A DNA stretch of 14,751 nt from Pseudomonadota bacterium (GTDB taxonomy: Bacteria; Pseudomonadota; Alphaproteobacteria; Reyranellales; Reyranellaceae): the NCBI GenBank assembly GCA_023436825.1, contig JAEZHS010000509.1, positions 1 to 14,751 on the forward strand, written 5' to 3'. The position numbers and the translations under genes were made by a program. The notes under the pieces were generated by a model. It worked only from the letters and a program-made list of their open reading frames with translations. It made no database searches and was not told the origin of the DNA. Shown piece by piece: positions 6,906 through 14,751 of the stretch (the first letter of the stretch is position 1; every line of letters starts with the position of its first letter).

Positions 6906-8120
6906 GGCGAGCTCAAGCATCAGGTTGGTCAGCACCTGCGCGCCGGCCACGAGGTCGGCCGCTTCGGTGTGCTCCTTGACGTTGTGGCTGAGGCCCGCCA
7001 CCGACGGCACGAAGATCATCGCCGTCGGGCAGATGCGCTGCATCATCTGCGCGTCGTGACCCGCGCCCGACGGCATGCGCCGCGTCGTGAGGTTGAGCGC
7101 CCCGGCATGACGCTCGACGCGATCGACCAGAGCCGCATCGAAGATCACCGGCTCGAAGCGCGCCAGAACCTTGGCTTCGACCTCGACACGCTCGGCCGCG
7201 GCGACCTCGGCGATGTGGCCGGCGACGCTCGCCTCGGCCTGCTTGAGCTTGTCCTCGTCGGTGTTGCGCAGGTCGACGGTGAACACGGCACGGTTGGGGA
7301 CGACGTTGATCAGATTGGGCCTGAGCGACAGCGCGCCGACGGTGCCGACCTGGTCGCCGCCCATGTCGCGCACCATCCCGCGCACGAACACGTTGACCGA
7401 GGCGGCTAGATAGCCCGCGTCGCGCCTGAGCCGCATCGGCGTCGTGCCGGCATGGTTGGACACGCCGGTCACGGTGTACTCGGTCCACGAGATGCCCTGC
7501 ACGCTCTCGACCACGCCCACCTGCACCTTCTCCTCGTCGAGGATCGGGCCCTGCTCGATATGCAGCTCGACGAAGGCATGTGGTCTCAGCGCACCCGGCC
7601 TGGCGGCGCCGAGATAGCCGATGCGGCGCAACTCGTCGCCGACCGCGACGCCGTCCTTGTCGACGGCGGCATAGGCCTCGTTCAGCCCCAGCCCGCCGGC
7701 GTAGACCAGGCTGCCCATCATGTCGGGCTGGAAGCGCGCGCCCTCCTCGTTGGTGAAGAAGGCGACGGCGATCGGCCGGCGCGTCGTGATCTTCGCCTCG
7801 TTCAGCGCGCGCACGACTTCGAGGCCGGCCAGCACGCCGTAATTGCCGTCATAGCGGCCACCGGTACGTACCGTGTCGATGTGGCTGCCGGTCATGACCG
7901 GCGCCAGGTTCTCAGTGCCGGCACGAACACCGATCACGTTGCCGATGGCGTCGATGTCCACGTCGAGTCCGGCCGCCTTCATCCAGCCCACGACGAGATC
8001 GCGCCCGGCCTTGTCCTCGTCGCTGAGCGCCAGCCGCGCGCAGCCGCCGCCGTCGATGGCGCCGATGCCGGCCAGTTCGTCGAGCGCGCCCAGCAGCCGC
8101 TTTTCATCGATAAGCAACAT
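6894..8120 (-). CDS. M20-family Zn-dependent N-carbamoyl-L-amino acid / ureido hydrolase
   Basis: This 408-residue metallo-amidohydrolase belongs to the L-carbamoylase, beta-ureidopropionase and allantoate amidohydrolase group. Expected metal ligands are His80 (GSHIDTV), Asp91 (GRYDGNYG), Glu126 of the NEEG pair (Glu125 being the catalytic base), His187 (LHIEQGP) and His379 (GLSHN). SGAGHDAQ (351-358) is also typical. The central lid/dimerisation domain lies at about 205-320. The family splits N-carbamoyl amino acids, ureidopropionate or allantoate to an amine product, CO2 and ammonia; sequence alone does not choose among these. The ATG has GGGGAAA upstream. It is transcribed toward the udh operon but is separated from it by the plus-strand GNAT gene, so it has its own transcript. 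No hydantoinase gene is in view. Confidence 0.9.
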   Translation of the reverse strand: MLLIDEKRLLGALDELAGIGAIDGGGCARLALSDEDKAGRDLVVGWMKAAGLDVDIDAIGNVIGVRAGTENLAPVMTGSHIDTVRTGGRYDGNYGVLAGLEVVRALNEAKITTRRPIAVAFFTNEEGARFQPDMMGSLVYAGGLGLNEAYAAVDKDGVAVGDELRRIGYLGAARPGALRPHAFVELHIEQGPILDEEKVQVGVVESVQGISWTEYTVTGVSNHAGTTPMRLRRDAGYLAASVNVFVRGMVRDMGGDQVGTVGALSLRPNLINVVPNRAVFTVDLRNTDEDKLKQAEASVAGHIAEVAAAERVEVEAKVLARFEPVIFDAALVDRVERHAGALNLTTRRMPSGAGHDAQMMQRICPTAMIFVPSVAGLSHNVKEHTEAADLVAGAQVLTNLMLELASEV

Positions 8121-8238
8121 GATTTCCCCAATGATGCCAGGACCTTAGACTTGTGTACCGAGGGGCGCAAAATATCACGCTGGGGTGATCCGGATTGCCT
8201 TGCAACGCCGCAGGTCGAGCGTCACTTACTAGGCTTCC
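8121..8238. promoter_or_regulatory. Divergent promoter region with a small inverted repeat
   Basis: This 118-base gap separates the divergent M20 hydrolase and DsbD-like genes. ATCAC (8174-8178) and GTGAT (8185-8189) form a 5-bp inverted repeat with a 6-base spacer, a possible operator. For the minus-strand gene, TTGCGC (8170-8165) and TAAGGT (8147-8142) are spaced 17 bases apart, a weak sigma-70-like match with only about half of the consensus bases. No comparable pair with normal spacing was found for the plus-strand gene. The region must contain promoters, but the exact elements are guesses. Confidence 0.3.
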
Positions 8239-10374
8239 ATGAAGCGTTTGCTCGTCCTTCTCCTGGCACTGCTTGCAGCGGCCCCCGCCCTCGCACAATC
8301 GCCCTCGTCCGCTGTGGTGCAGACTGAGAACGTGCGCGCCGAGCTTCTGGCCGACGTTTCCGCGGTCAAGCCGGGCGAGCCGTTCTGGGTCGGCCTGCGC
8401 CAGACCATCCGGCCGAAATGGCACACCTACTGGAAGAATCCCGGCGATTCGGGCCTGCCCATCGAGATCAACTGGAAGCTGCCGGACGGCGCCAAGGCCG
8501 ATCCCATCGTCTGGCCGCGGCCCCATCTCTTCGACCTGAGCGGCGTCATCAACTACGGCTTCAAGGACGAGGCCACGCTGCTGGTGCGCATCACGCCGCC
8601 GGCCAATCTTTCCGGCGACTTCAAGCTCGCCGCCGAAGCCAACTGGCTGGTGTGCGAGGACGTCTGCATCCCCGAGGACGCCAAGTTCGAGCTCACGCTT
8701 CCAATGACGGCAACCGGCGCCCCGGCACCACCCGCCACCCGCGCGATCTTCGACAAGGCGCGCCAGCAGGTGCCAATGCCGAGCCCGTGGCAGGCGCGCT
8801 ACGGCGTCGCCAAGTCGGGCGATCCGACGCTGATCGTCGAAGCCAAGGGTCTCAAGGCCGACACCATCCGCGACGTCTATTTCTTCCCGGCCGACTGGGG
8901 ACCGGTCGCCGCCATGGCCAAGCAAACGGCCGGCATCGGCGCCGAGGGCATCCGCATTCCGCTGAAGCGCGGCGACGCCAAGGTAGCGCTGCCCGCCGAT
9001 CTTTCGGGCACGCTGACGCTCACCGAGAAGACGGCTGACGGGGAAGTCCAGCAGGCCTTCGACATAACGGCCAAGCTCGATCCCGGCTTCGTGCCGACCG
9101 CGTCGTTGGCCGCGGGCGGCGAGCGGCTCTCGCTGGTCGAAGCGCTGCTGTTTGCCTTGCTGGGCGGGCTGATCCTGAACCTGATGCCCTGCGTGTTCCC
9201 GGTGCTCGCCATGAAGGCCGCGTCCTTTGCGCGCCTGGCCGGCCATGAGAAGAGCGCCATGCGGCGCGACGGCGCCGCCTACACGCTGGGCGTACTGGTC
9301 TCGTTCGCCGCCATGGCCGCGATCGTCGTCGGCATCCGCGCCAGCGTCGGCGACGTGAGCTGGGGCTTCCAGTTCCAGTCGCCGGTGTTCTCGCTGCTGA
9401 TCGCCTACCTGTTCTTCGTCGTCGGGCTGAACCTGTCCGGCGTCTTCGAATTCTCCAGCCGCTTCGCCGGCGTTGGCCAAGGCCTCGCCGCGCGCGGCGG
9501 CGCGGCCGGCAGCTTCTTCACCGGCGTGCTGGCCGTGATCGTGGCCACCCCCTGCACCGCGCCGTTCATGGCGGCCGCTTTGGGCTTTGCGCTCAGCCAG
9601 CCCGCGCCGCAGACCGTGGCCGTGCTGCTGGCGCTGGGCCTTGGTCTCGCATTGCCGTACCTCGTGCTGTCGATCACGCCCGCGCTGCAGCGCCTGATGC
9701 CGCGGCCCGGCCCGTGGATGGACCGGCTGCGCCAGTTCCTCGCCTTCCCGATGTACGCCTCGGCCGTATGGATGATCTGGGTGCTCACGCAACAGACAGG
9801 CGCCGACGGCGTGATCTATGCGCTGGGCGGCATGATCCTGATCGCCTTCGCGATCTGGCTCCTGAAGCTCGGCAGCGGCGCGTCGGCCGCGACCTGGGTG
9901 CGCCGCGGGCTGGCCGCCGTCGCCGTGCTGCTGGCCTTCGCCGCGGCGCTCAAGCTCGAAGACGGTTCGGCCACGGCGGCATCGGCCTCCGGCGGACCGG
10001 CGGTCGGCGTGAACTTCAACGGCTGGGAGCGCTTCTCTCGCGCGCGCATGAACGAAGCCGTCGCCGCGGGCAAGCCGGTGTTCGTCGATTTCACGGCGGC
10101 ATGGTGCATTACCTGCCTGGTCAACGAACGTGTCGCGCTCGAAACGCAGGCCGTCCGCAACGGCTTTGAACAGGCCGGAGTCGTGAAACTCAAGGGTGAC
10201 TGGACCAACCGCGATCCCGAGATCACATCTTTGTTGAAGGAAATGGGTCGCGCCGGTGTTCCCCTTTATCTTTTCTGGGTCCCCGGCGCCGCGCAGCCCA
10301 AGATCCTGCCACAGGTGCTTACCGAGTCCTTGATTCTGTCCGAACTCGCCGCGCTGCCGCAATCGAAGCATTAG
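8239..10374 (+). CDS. DsbD/ScsB-like membrane thiol:disulfide reductase with C-terminal thioredoxin domain
   Basis: This 711-residue inner-membrane protein carries reducing power from the cytosol to periplasmic thiol proteins. It has a signal peptide (1-20, ending ALA-Q) and a periplasmic N-terminal domain (about 25-285) holding Cys139 and Cys143 (CEDVC). A membrane domain of roughly eight helices follows (about 298-570), with the relay cysteines Cys318 in MPCVFP and Cys439 in TPCTAP. The C-terminal thioredoxin domain has WCITC (Cys623, Cys626) and a cis-Pro region at VPLYLFW. All three redox pairs are complete. The long N-terminal domain resembles ScsB, the suppressor-of-copper-sensitivity form, more than enteric DsbD. 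The redoxin gene begins 21 bases downstream and is probably a substrate. DsbD-family membership is certain; metal linkage is inference. Confidence 0.92.
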   Translation: MKRLLVLLLALLAAAPALAQSPSSAVVQTENVRAELLADVSAVKPGEPFWVGLRQTIRPKWHTYWKNPGDSGLPIEINWKLPDGAKADPIVWPRPHLFDLSGVINYGFKDEATLLVRITPPANLSGDFKLAAEANWLVCEDVCIPEDAKFELTLPMTATGAPAPPATRAIFDKARQQVPMPSPWQARYGVAKSGDPTLIVEAKGLKADTIRDVYFFPADWGPVAAMAKQTAGIGAEGIRIPLKRGDAKVALPADLSGTLTLTEKTADGEVQQAFDITAKLDPGFVPTASLAAGGERLSLVEALLFALLGGLILNLMPCVFPVLAMKAASFARLAGHEKSAMRRDGAAYTLGVLVSFAAMAAIVVGIRASVGDVSWGFQFQSPVFSLLIAYLFFVVGLNLSGVFEFSSRFAGVGQGLAARGGAAGSFFTGVLAVIVATPCTAPFMAAALGFALSQPAPQTVAVLLALGLGLALPYLVLSITPALQRLMPRPGPWMDRLRQFLAFPMYASAVWMIWVLTQQTGADGVIYALGGMILIAFAIWLLKLGSGASAATWVRRGLAAVAVLLAFAAALKLEDGSATAASASGGPAVGVNFNGWERFSRARMNEAVAAGKPVFVDFTAAWCITCLVNERVALETQAVRNGFEQAGVVKLKGDWTNRDPEITSLLKEMGRAGVPLYLFWVPGAAQPKILPQVLTESLILSELAALPQSKH

Positions 10375-10395
10375 GCTCAAGCGCTAGGAGGCAAC

Positions 10396-11034
10396 ATGTC
10401 CCATCTCGTCGTCGCCCGTCGTTCGCTGCTGCTGGGCAGTGCCGCCGTCGCCCTGATGCCGGCGGTGGCCTTTGCCAATGGTCCCGATATCGGCAAGCCC
10501 GCGCCGCCGTTCACCGCCGTCGACAGCAACGGCAAGACCTGGTCGCTTGGCGACCTCAAGGGAAAGGTCGTGGTGATCGAGACGACCAACGACGGCTGCC
10601 CCTATGTCGCCAAGCACTACAACGCCAGGAACATGCAGGATCAGCAGCGCGAAGCCGCGGCCAAGGGCGTCGTATGGCTGACCTCGGCCTCTTCGGCAAA
10701 GGGCGAGCAGGGCTACGTCACGGCGGCGGAAGCCAACCGGCTCACCTCGAGCCGCGACGCCGCGCCGGCTGCCGTGCTGCTCGACCCGCAGAGCAAGATC
10801 GCCCGCGCCTACGGCGCCACGGTGACGCCGCACATGTACATCATCGATGCCAACGGCGTGCTGGTCTACAAGGGCGGCATCGATTCGATCCCGTCGTCCA
10901 ATGTGGCCGACATCCCCAAGGCCAAGCAGTATGTGCGCGTTGCCCTGGGCGAGGTTCTGGCCGGCAAGCCGGTGACCGATTCTTCGACGCGCGCCTACGG
11001 GTGCACGCTGAAGTACCCGCGCACTTCGTCGTGA
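10396..11034 (+). CDS. Tat-exported redoxin (AhpC/TSA thioredoxin-fold protein)
   Basis: This 212-residue protein has a twin-arginine-type signal (ARRSLLLG, then a hydrophobic run, with cleavage likely near AFA-N at 27), so it should act in the periplasm. The redoxin domain begins with GKPAPPFTAVDSNG (33-46). The active-site Cys68 sits in NDGCPYVAKHY and lacks the second Cys of a CxxC motif, as in peroxiredoxin-like members. The cis-Pro is in VTPHMYIID (143-151). A second conserved Cys203 (YGCTLKY) may resolve the disulfide. The likely role is a periplasmic thiol oxidoreductase or peroxidase kept reduced by the DsbD-like protein next to it. A strong AGGAGG lies shortly before the ATG. The pairing suggests one transcript. 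Confidence 0.88.
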   Translation: MSHLVVARRSLLLGSAAVALMPAVAFANGPDIGKPAPPFTAVDSNGKTWSLGDLKGKVVVIETTNDGCPYVAKHYNARNMQDQQREAAAKGVVWLTSASSAKGEQGYVTAAEANRLTSSRDAAPAAVLLDPQSKIARAYGATVTPHMYIIDANGVLVYKGGIDSIPSSNVADIPKAKQYVRVALGEVLAGKPVTDSSTRAYGCTLKYPRTSS

Positions 11035-11044
11035 TCGTGTCGCC

Positions 11045-12139
11045 ATGCCGCACGACGGCTGGCATCCGCATGATCACGGACGCGGGCACCCTCACCACCC
11101 TTGGCCCCATCATCGTTGGCATGGGCCGCCGACACGGCGGCTCGTGCTGGCGGCGGCAACCTTCCTGCCGTTCGGCGGCGCCAGCGCACAGAGCGCGGAC
11201 GCCCAGCAGCGCATCGCCGACCGGGCCATTCGTTTCCTCGGCCTGCTCGACGACCGCCAGCGCCGGCAGGCCCTGATCGCCTTCGACTCGGCCAACCGGC
11301 TCGACTGGCACTACATCCCGCGCAGCCGCTCGGGCCTCAGCCTGGGCGAGATGAATGCCGCACAGGCCGACGCGGCGCGCGCCCTGTTTTCTGCCGTGCT
11401 CAACGAGCAAGGGCTGAAACTTCTCGACGGCGTTCGCCTGCTCGAAGGCGTGCTGCGCGAGCAGCAAGGGAGCTGGCGCGATCCCGGCCGCTACTACCTG
11501 TCGGTGTTCGGCACGCCCGACCGCCTCCCCTGGGGCTGGCGGTTCGAGGGCCATCACCTGTCGGTGAACGTGGCGCTGCCCGCACCCGGCCATGTCGCCG
11601 TGACGCCGTTCTTCGTCGGCGCCCATCCCGCGACGGTGCGCGACGGGCCGAGCAGAGGTTTCAGGTTGCTCGGCAGTGCCGAGGATCTGGCGCGCCAGAT
11701 CATGACCGGCCTCGACGACTCGCAGCGACGCACCGCATTGATCGCCAACCGCTCGTTCGGCGAGATCGTCGCGAGCCCCCAGCGAGAGCAGGATCTCGGC
11801 CAGCCGCGCGGGCTGGAGCTTTCAGCGATGGACGGCCCCACGCGCCAGCGCGTCGAGGCGCTGATGGACACGTTCCTCGCGACGCTGACGCCCGATCTCG
11901 TGGCCAGCCAGAGGCAGCGCGTGATGCAGCAGGGCCTCGACCGCTTCCGCTTCGCCTGGGCCGGCTCGCTCACCCCGGGCGAGGCCTACTATTTCCGTGT
12001 CCACGGGCCGGCAACGCTGATCGAGCACGACAACACCCAGAACGCCGCCAACCACGTCCATTCGGTGTGGCGCGATCTCGCCGCCGACTTCGGGCACGAC
12101 GCGCTGGCCGAGCACTATCGCCGCGAGCCGCACCGCTGA
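11045..12139 (+). CDS. Secreted DUF3500 protein with a His-rich N-terminal leader
   Basis: This 364-residue protein matches DUF3500 by its HYIPRSRSGLSLGEM region (88-102), the PWGWRFEGHHLSVN motif (160-173) and a C-terminal IEHDNTQNAANHVHSVWRD (332-350). No reaction is established for the family, although clustered His and acidic residues hint at metal binding. A Tat-like signal, TRRLVLAAATFLPFGGASA (30-48), is preceded by a stretch with ten His in residues 3-26. The only in-frame ATG upstream of the signal is at 11045. It lacks a Shine-Dalgarno sequence and lies 10 bases after the redoxin stop. A GTG at 11144 would remove the twin arginines and leave a poor signal. The core gene is secure; the leader is probable but unproven. 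Confidence 0.83.
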   Translation: MPHDGWHPHDHGRGHPHHPWPHHRWHGPPTRRLVLAAATFLPFGGASAQSADAQQRIADRAIRFLGLLDDRQRRQALIAFDSANRLDWHYIPRSRSGLSLGEMNAAQADAARALFSAVLNEQGLKLLDGVRLLEGVLREQQGSWRDPGRYYLSVFGTPDRLPWGWRFEGHHLSVNVALPAPGHVAVTPFFVGAHPATVRDGPSRGFRLLGSAEDLARQIMTGLDDSQRRTALIANRSFGEIVASPQREQDLGQPRGLELSAMDGPTRQRVEALMDTFLATLTPDLVASQRQRVMQQGLDRFRFAWAGSLTPGEAYYFRVHGPATLIEHDNTQNAANHVHSVWRDLAADFGHDALAEHYRREPHR

Positions 12140-12172
12140 TGATTCTCACACTGGACCGTCTTCAGCACCGCG

Positions 12173-12649
12173 TCAGCGTTCGAAGACCAGGCAGGTGGTC
12201 GTGGCGTGCGCCAGCAGCTTGCCGTTGCGATCGGTCAGCCGGCCTTCGGCCGAACCGACGCGGCGCCCCATGCTCAGCACCACGCCCTCGCCGCGCACCA
12301 CGCCGGTCTCGGGCGTGATCGGACGCACGAACGCGATCTTGAACTCCAGCGTCGTCGAGCCGACGCCCGCGCCGGTCAGGGTGCGCACCGCGAGCCCCAT
12401 GCAGCTGTCGAGCAAAGTCGCCGCCAGGCCGCCATGCACGGTGCCCTCGGGGTTGAGCTGCTCGGCGGTCGGCACCGCCGTCACCACGACGCGACCTTCC
12501 GACGCCTCGACGATGTCGTAGCCCAGGGTCCGCGCCATGGTGTTGAGCGGCATGGTGCCGTCGACCAGGCCGCGCACGAATTCGAGGCCGGCCTTGGCGC
12601 GCTCCTCGGGAGTCGCGGTACCGTAACGCTTGCCGCCACCGACGGTCAT
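12173..12649 (-). CDS. PaaI-family hotdog-fold thioesterase
   Basis: This 158-residue hotdog-fold protein has the PaaI/YdiI-type motif NPEGTVHGGLAATLLDSCMG (66-85), with HGG at 72-74 and the likely catalytic acid Asp81 on the central helix. Such enzymes hydrolyse acyl-CoA thioesters, often aryl- or medium-chain-CoA; the substrate cannot be told here. An in-frame ATG exists farther upstream, but it lies inside ugpC and its reading is low-complexity, so I take the ATG at 12649. That ATG is one base after the ugpC stop (TGA-G-ATG), which implies translational coupling. It is therefore the last gene of the ugp operon as seen here. Convergent DUF3500 ends 33 bases away, with no hairpin between. 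Confidence 0.88.
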   Translation of the reverse strand: MTVGGGKRYGTATPEERAKAGLEFVRGLVDGTMPLNTMARTLGYDIVEASEGRVVVTAVPTAEQLNPEGTVHGGLAATLLDSCMGLAVRTLTGAGVGSTTLEFKIAFVRPITPETGVVRGEGVVLSMGRRVGSAEGRLTDRNGKLLAHATTTCLVFER

Positions 12650-12650
12650 C

Positions 12651-13745
<1,095 letters not shown>

Positions 13746-13763
13746 CCTGTTTCTCCGTCTCGC

Positions 13764-14615
13764 CTACTTCTCGGTTTCAACCAGGCCGCGCACGAACTGG
13801 CGCTGCATGAACACCACGACCAGGACCGGCGGCAGCATGGCGAGCACCGCCATGGCCGTCAGCAGGTTCCAGCTCGGCACCGCATCGACGACGTTGGCCT
13901 GGCGCGAAACGCCCATCACCACCGTGTAGAAGCTCTCCTTGGTCGTGATCAGCAACGGCCACAGATACTGGTTCCAGCCGTAGATGAACTGGATCACGAA
14001 CAGGGCGGCGATCGACGTGCGGCTCATCGGCAACAGGATGTCCCAGAAGAAGCGCATCGGCGAGGCGCCGTCGACACGCGCCGCCTCGGTGAGCTCGTCG
14101 GGGACGCTGAGGAAGAACTGGCGGAACAGGAAGGTGGCGGTCGCCGACGCGATCAGCGGGACGATCAGGCCGGGGTAGGAATCGAGCATGCCGAGCCCCG
14201 CCACCACGCCGTAGGTCGGCACGATGCGCACTTCCACCGGCAGCATCAGGGTGACGAAGATCGCCCAGAAGAAAATCATGCGGAACGGGAAGCGGAAATA
14301 GACGATGGCGAAGGCGGCGATGATTGAGATCGCGATCTTGCCGATCGCCACGCCCAGCGCCATGACCATGCTGTTGGTCATGGTGACGTAGAGCGGCACC
14401 GTCCCGGGACGGTTCTTGTAGCCTTCGACCAGGACCGTCCAGTAGTTCTCGAACAGGTACGATCCCGGCCAGACCGGCACCGGCGAACGCAGCATGGTTT
14501 CCTGGTCGTGGGTCGAGGCGACGAACGTCATCCACACCGGGAAGGCGATGATCAGGATGCCGACGATCACCGTGAAATGGCTGAGGAACGTCAGGAAGGG
14601 ACGGTTCTCGACCAT
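13764..14615 (-). CDS. ugpE: sn-glycerol-3-phosphate ABC transporter permease
   Basis: This 283-residue inner-membrane permease is one half of the channel for glycerol-3-phosphate and glycerophosphodiesters. The start [13 protein letters not shown] matches E. coli UgpE (281 residues). So do LPVEVRI (residues after about 135), the long block MLDSYPGLIVPLIASATATF and the cytoplasmic EAA loop, here EAARVDGASPMRFF, which docks onto the ATPase. The end QRQFVRGLVETEK is also shared. About six transmembrane segments are visible. The ATG overlaps the ugpA stop by one base (TGATG), so translation is coupled. A longer in-frame reading extends upstream to the window edge, but that part overlaps ugpA and encodes nothing recognisable. 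Confidence 0.95.
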   Translation of the reverse strand: MVENRPFLTFLSHFTVIVGILIIAFPVWMTFVASTHDQETMLRSPVPVWPGSYLFENYWTVLVEGYKNRPGTVPLYVTMTNSMVMALGVAIGKIAISIIAAFAIVYFRFPFRMIFFWAIFVTLMLPVEVRIVPTYGVVAGLGMLDSYPGLIVPLIASATATFLFRQFFLSVPDELTEAARVDGASPMRFFWDILLPMSRTSIAALFVIQFIYGWNQYLWPLLITTKESFYTVVMGVSRQANVVDAVPSWNLLTAMAVLAMLPPVLVVVFMQRQFVRGLVETEK

Positions 14616-14751
14616 CAGTAATGCACCCGCCGCTCGATGAAGCGGAACTGCACGAAGGTGAGCGCGATCACCACGATCATCAGGATGACCGACTGCGCCG
14701 ACGAGCCGCCGAGATCCTGTCCGCGAAAGCCGTCGTTGTAGACCTTCCACA
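14615..14751 (-). CDS. ugpA: sn-glycerol-3-phosphate ABC transporter permease, C-terminal part only
   Basis: Only the last 45 codons lie in the window; the 5' part continues beyond position 14751. The reading [20 protein letters not shown] followed by [20 protein letters not shown] and RVHY matches the end of E. coli UgpA, including the last transmembrane helix and the charged cytoplasmic tail. It pairs with UgpE to form the channel. The stop codon overlaps the ugpE ATG. The usual gene order predicts ugpB, the periplasmic binding protein, farther upstream on this strand. Confidence 0.92.
   Translation of the reverse strand, partial: WKVYNDGFRGQDLGGSSAQSVILMIVVIALTFVQFRFIERRVHY

Noticed and set aside
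8195..8238. Sigma-70 promoter for the DsbD-like gene built from TTGCAA (8200) and TTACTA (8226)
   Set aside because: The spacer would be 20 bases, too long for a normal promoter.
8104..10380. A very long open reading frame (about 758 codons) antisense to the DsbD-like gene
   Set aside because: It mirrors the whole DsbD-like gene. In high-GC genes the complementary frame rarely meets stop codons. Its translation is rich in Arg, Gly, His and Gln with no domain pattern, while the plus-strand protein has complete motifs.
14616..14750. Longer UgpE start at the window edge
   Set aside because: That stretch is the ugpA coding end in another frame, and UgpE homologues start with the M-x-ENRP sequence found at 14615.

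Overview
The window looks like chromosomal DNA of a high-GC alphaproteobacterium. The grounds are strong G/C at third codon positions, dense packing, compact palindromic intergenic repeats, and an all-trans polyprenyl synthase gene divergent from a TrmN6-like methyltransferase and an S49 peptidase, an arrangement I recall from Alphaproteobacteria. The genus is not determined, and GC content was judged by eye. I see no rRNA, tRNA, CRISPR array, transposase or phage gene. Every non-coding gap is under 300 bases.

Layout. Positions 1-181 hold a dispersed-type palindromic repeat cut by the window edge. A long-chain polyprenyl diphosphate synthase (182-1201, minus) diverges from a plus-strand row of three genes: methyltransferase, S49 peptidase and an NTF2/SnoaL-like protein (1267-3321). 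A composite palindrome of two inverted units (3330-3460) separates this row from a minus-strand operon. That operon, in transcription order, is uronate dehydrogenase, an actinobacterial-type DapD-like succinyltransferase and an N-carbamoyl-D-amino-acid-hydrolase-like enzyme (6214 down to 3468). Upstream of udh lies the decayed 3' end of a GntR/FCD regulator, ending against a plus-strand GNAT gene (6483-6905). The GNAT gene overlaps tail to tail with an M20-family N-carbamoyl-L-amino-acid/ureido hydrolase (6894-8120, minus).

From 8239 a plus-strand group encodes a DsbD/ScsB-like membrane thiol reductase, a Tat-exported redoxin and a secreted DUF3500 protein with an unusual His-rich N-terminus (to 12139). 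They may form a periplasmic redox unit. The right end is a minus-strand ugp (sn-glycerol-3-phosphate) ABC importer operon: ugpA (partial), ugpE, ugpC, then a PaaI-type thioesterase at the position where I recall ugpQ in enterobacteria.

The families are mostly familiar. The parts most worth a second look are the udh-dapD-carbamoylase operon with its broken regulator, the His-rich DUF3500 leader beside the thiol-redox pair, and the twin inverted repeat whose hairpin tips differ but stay self-complementary. I did not find a clearly new defence or mobile system.
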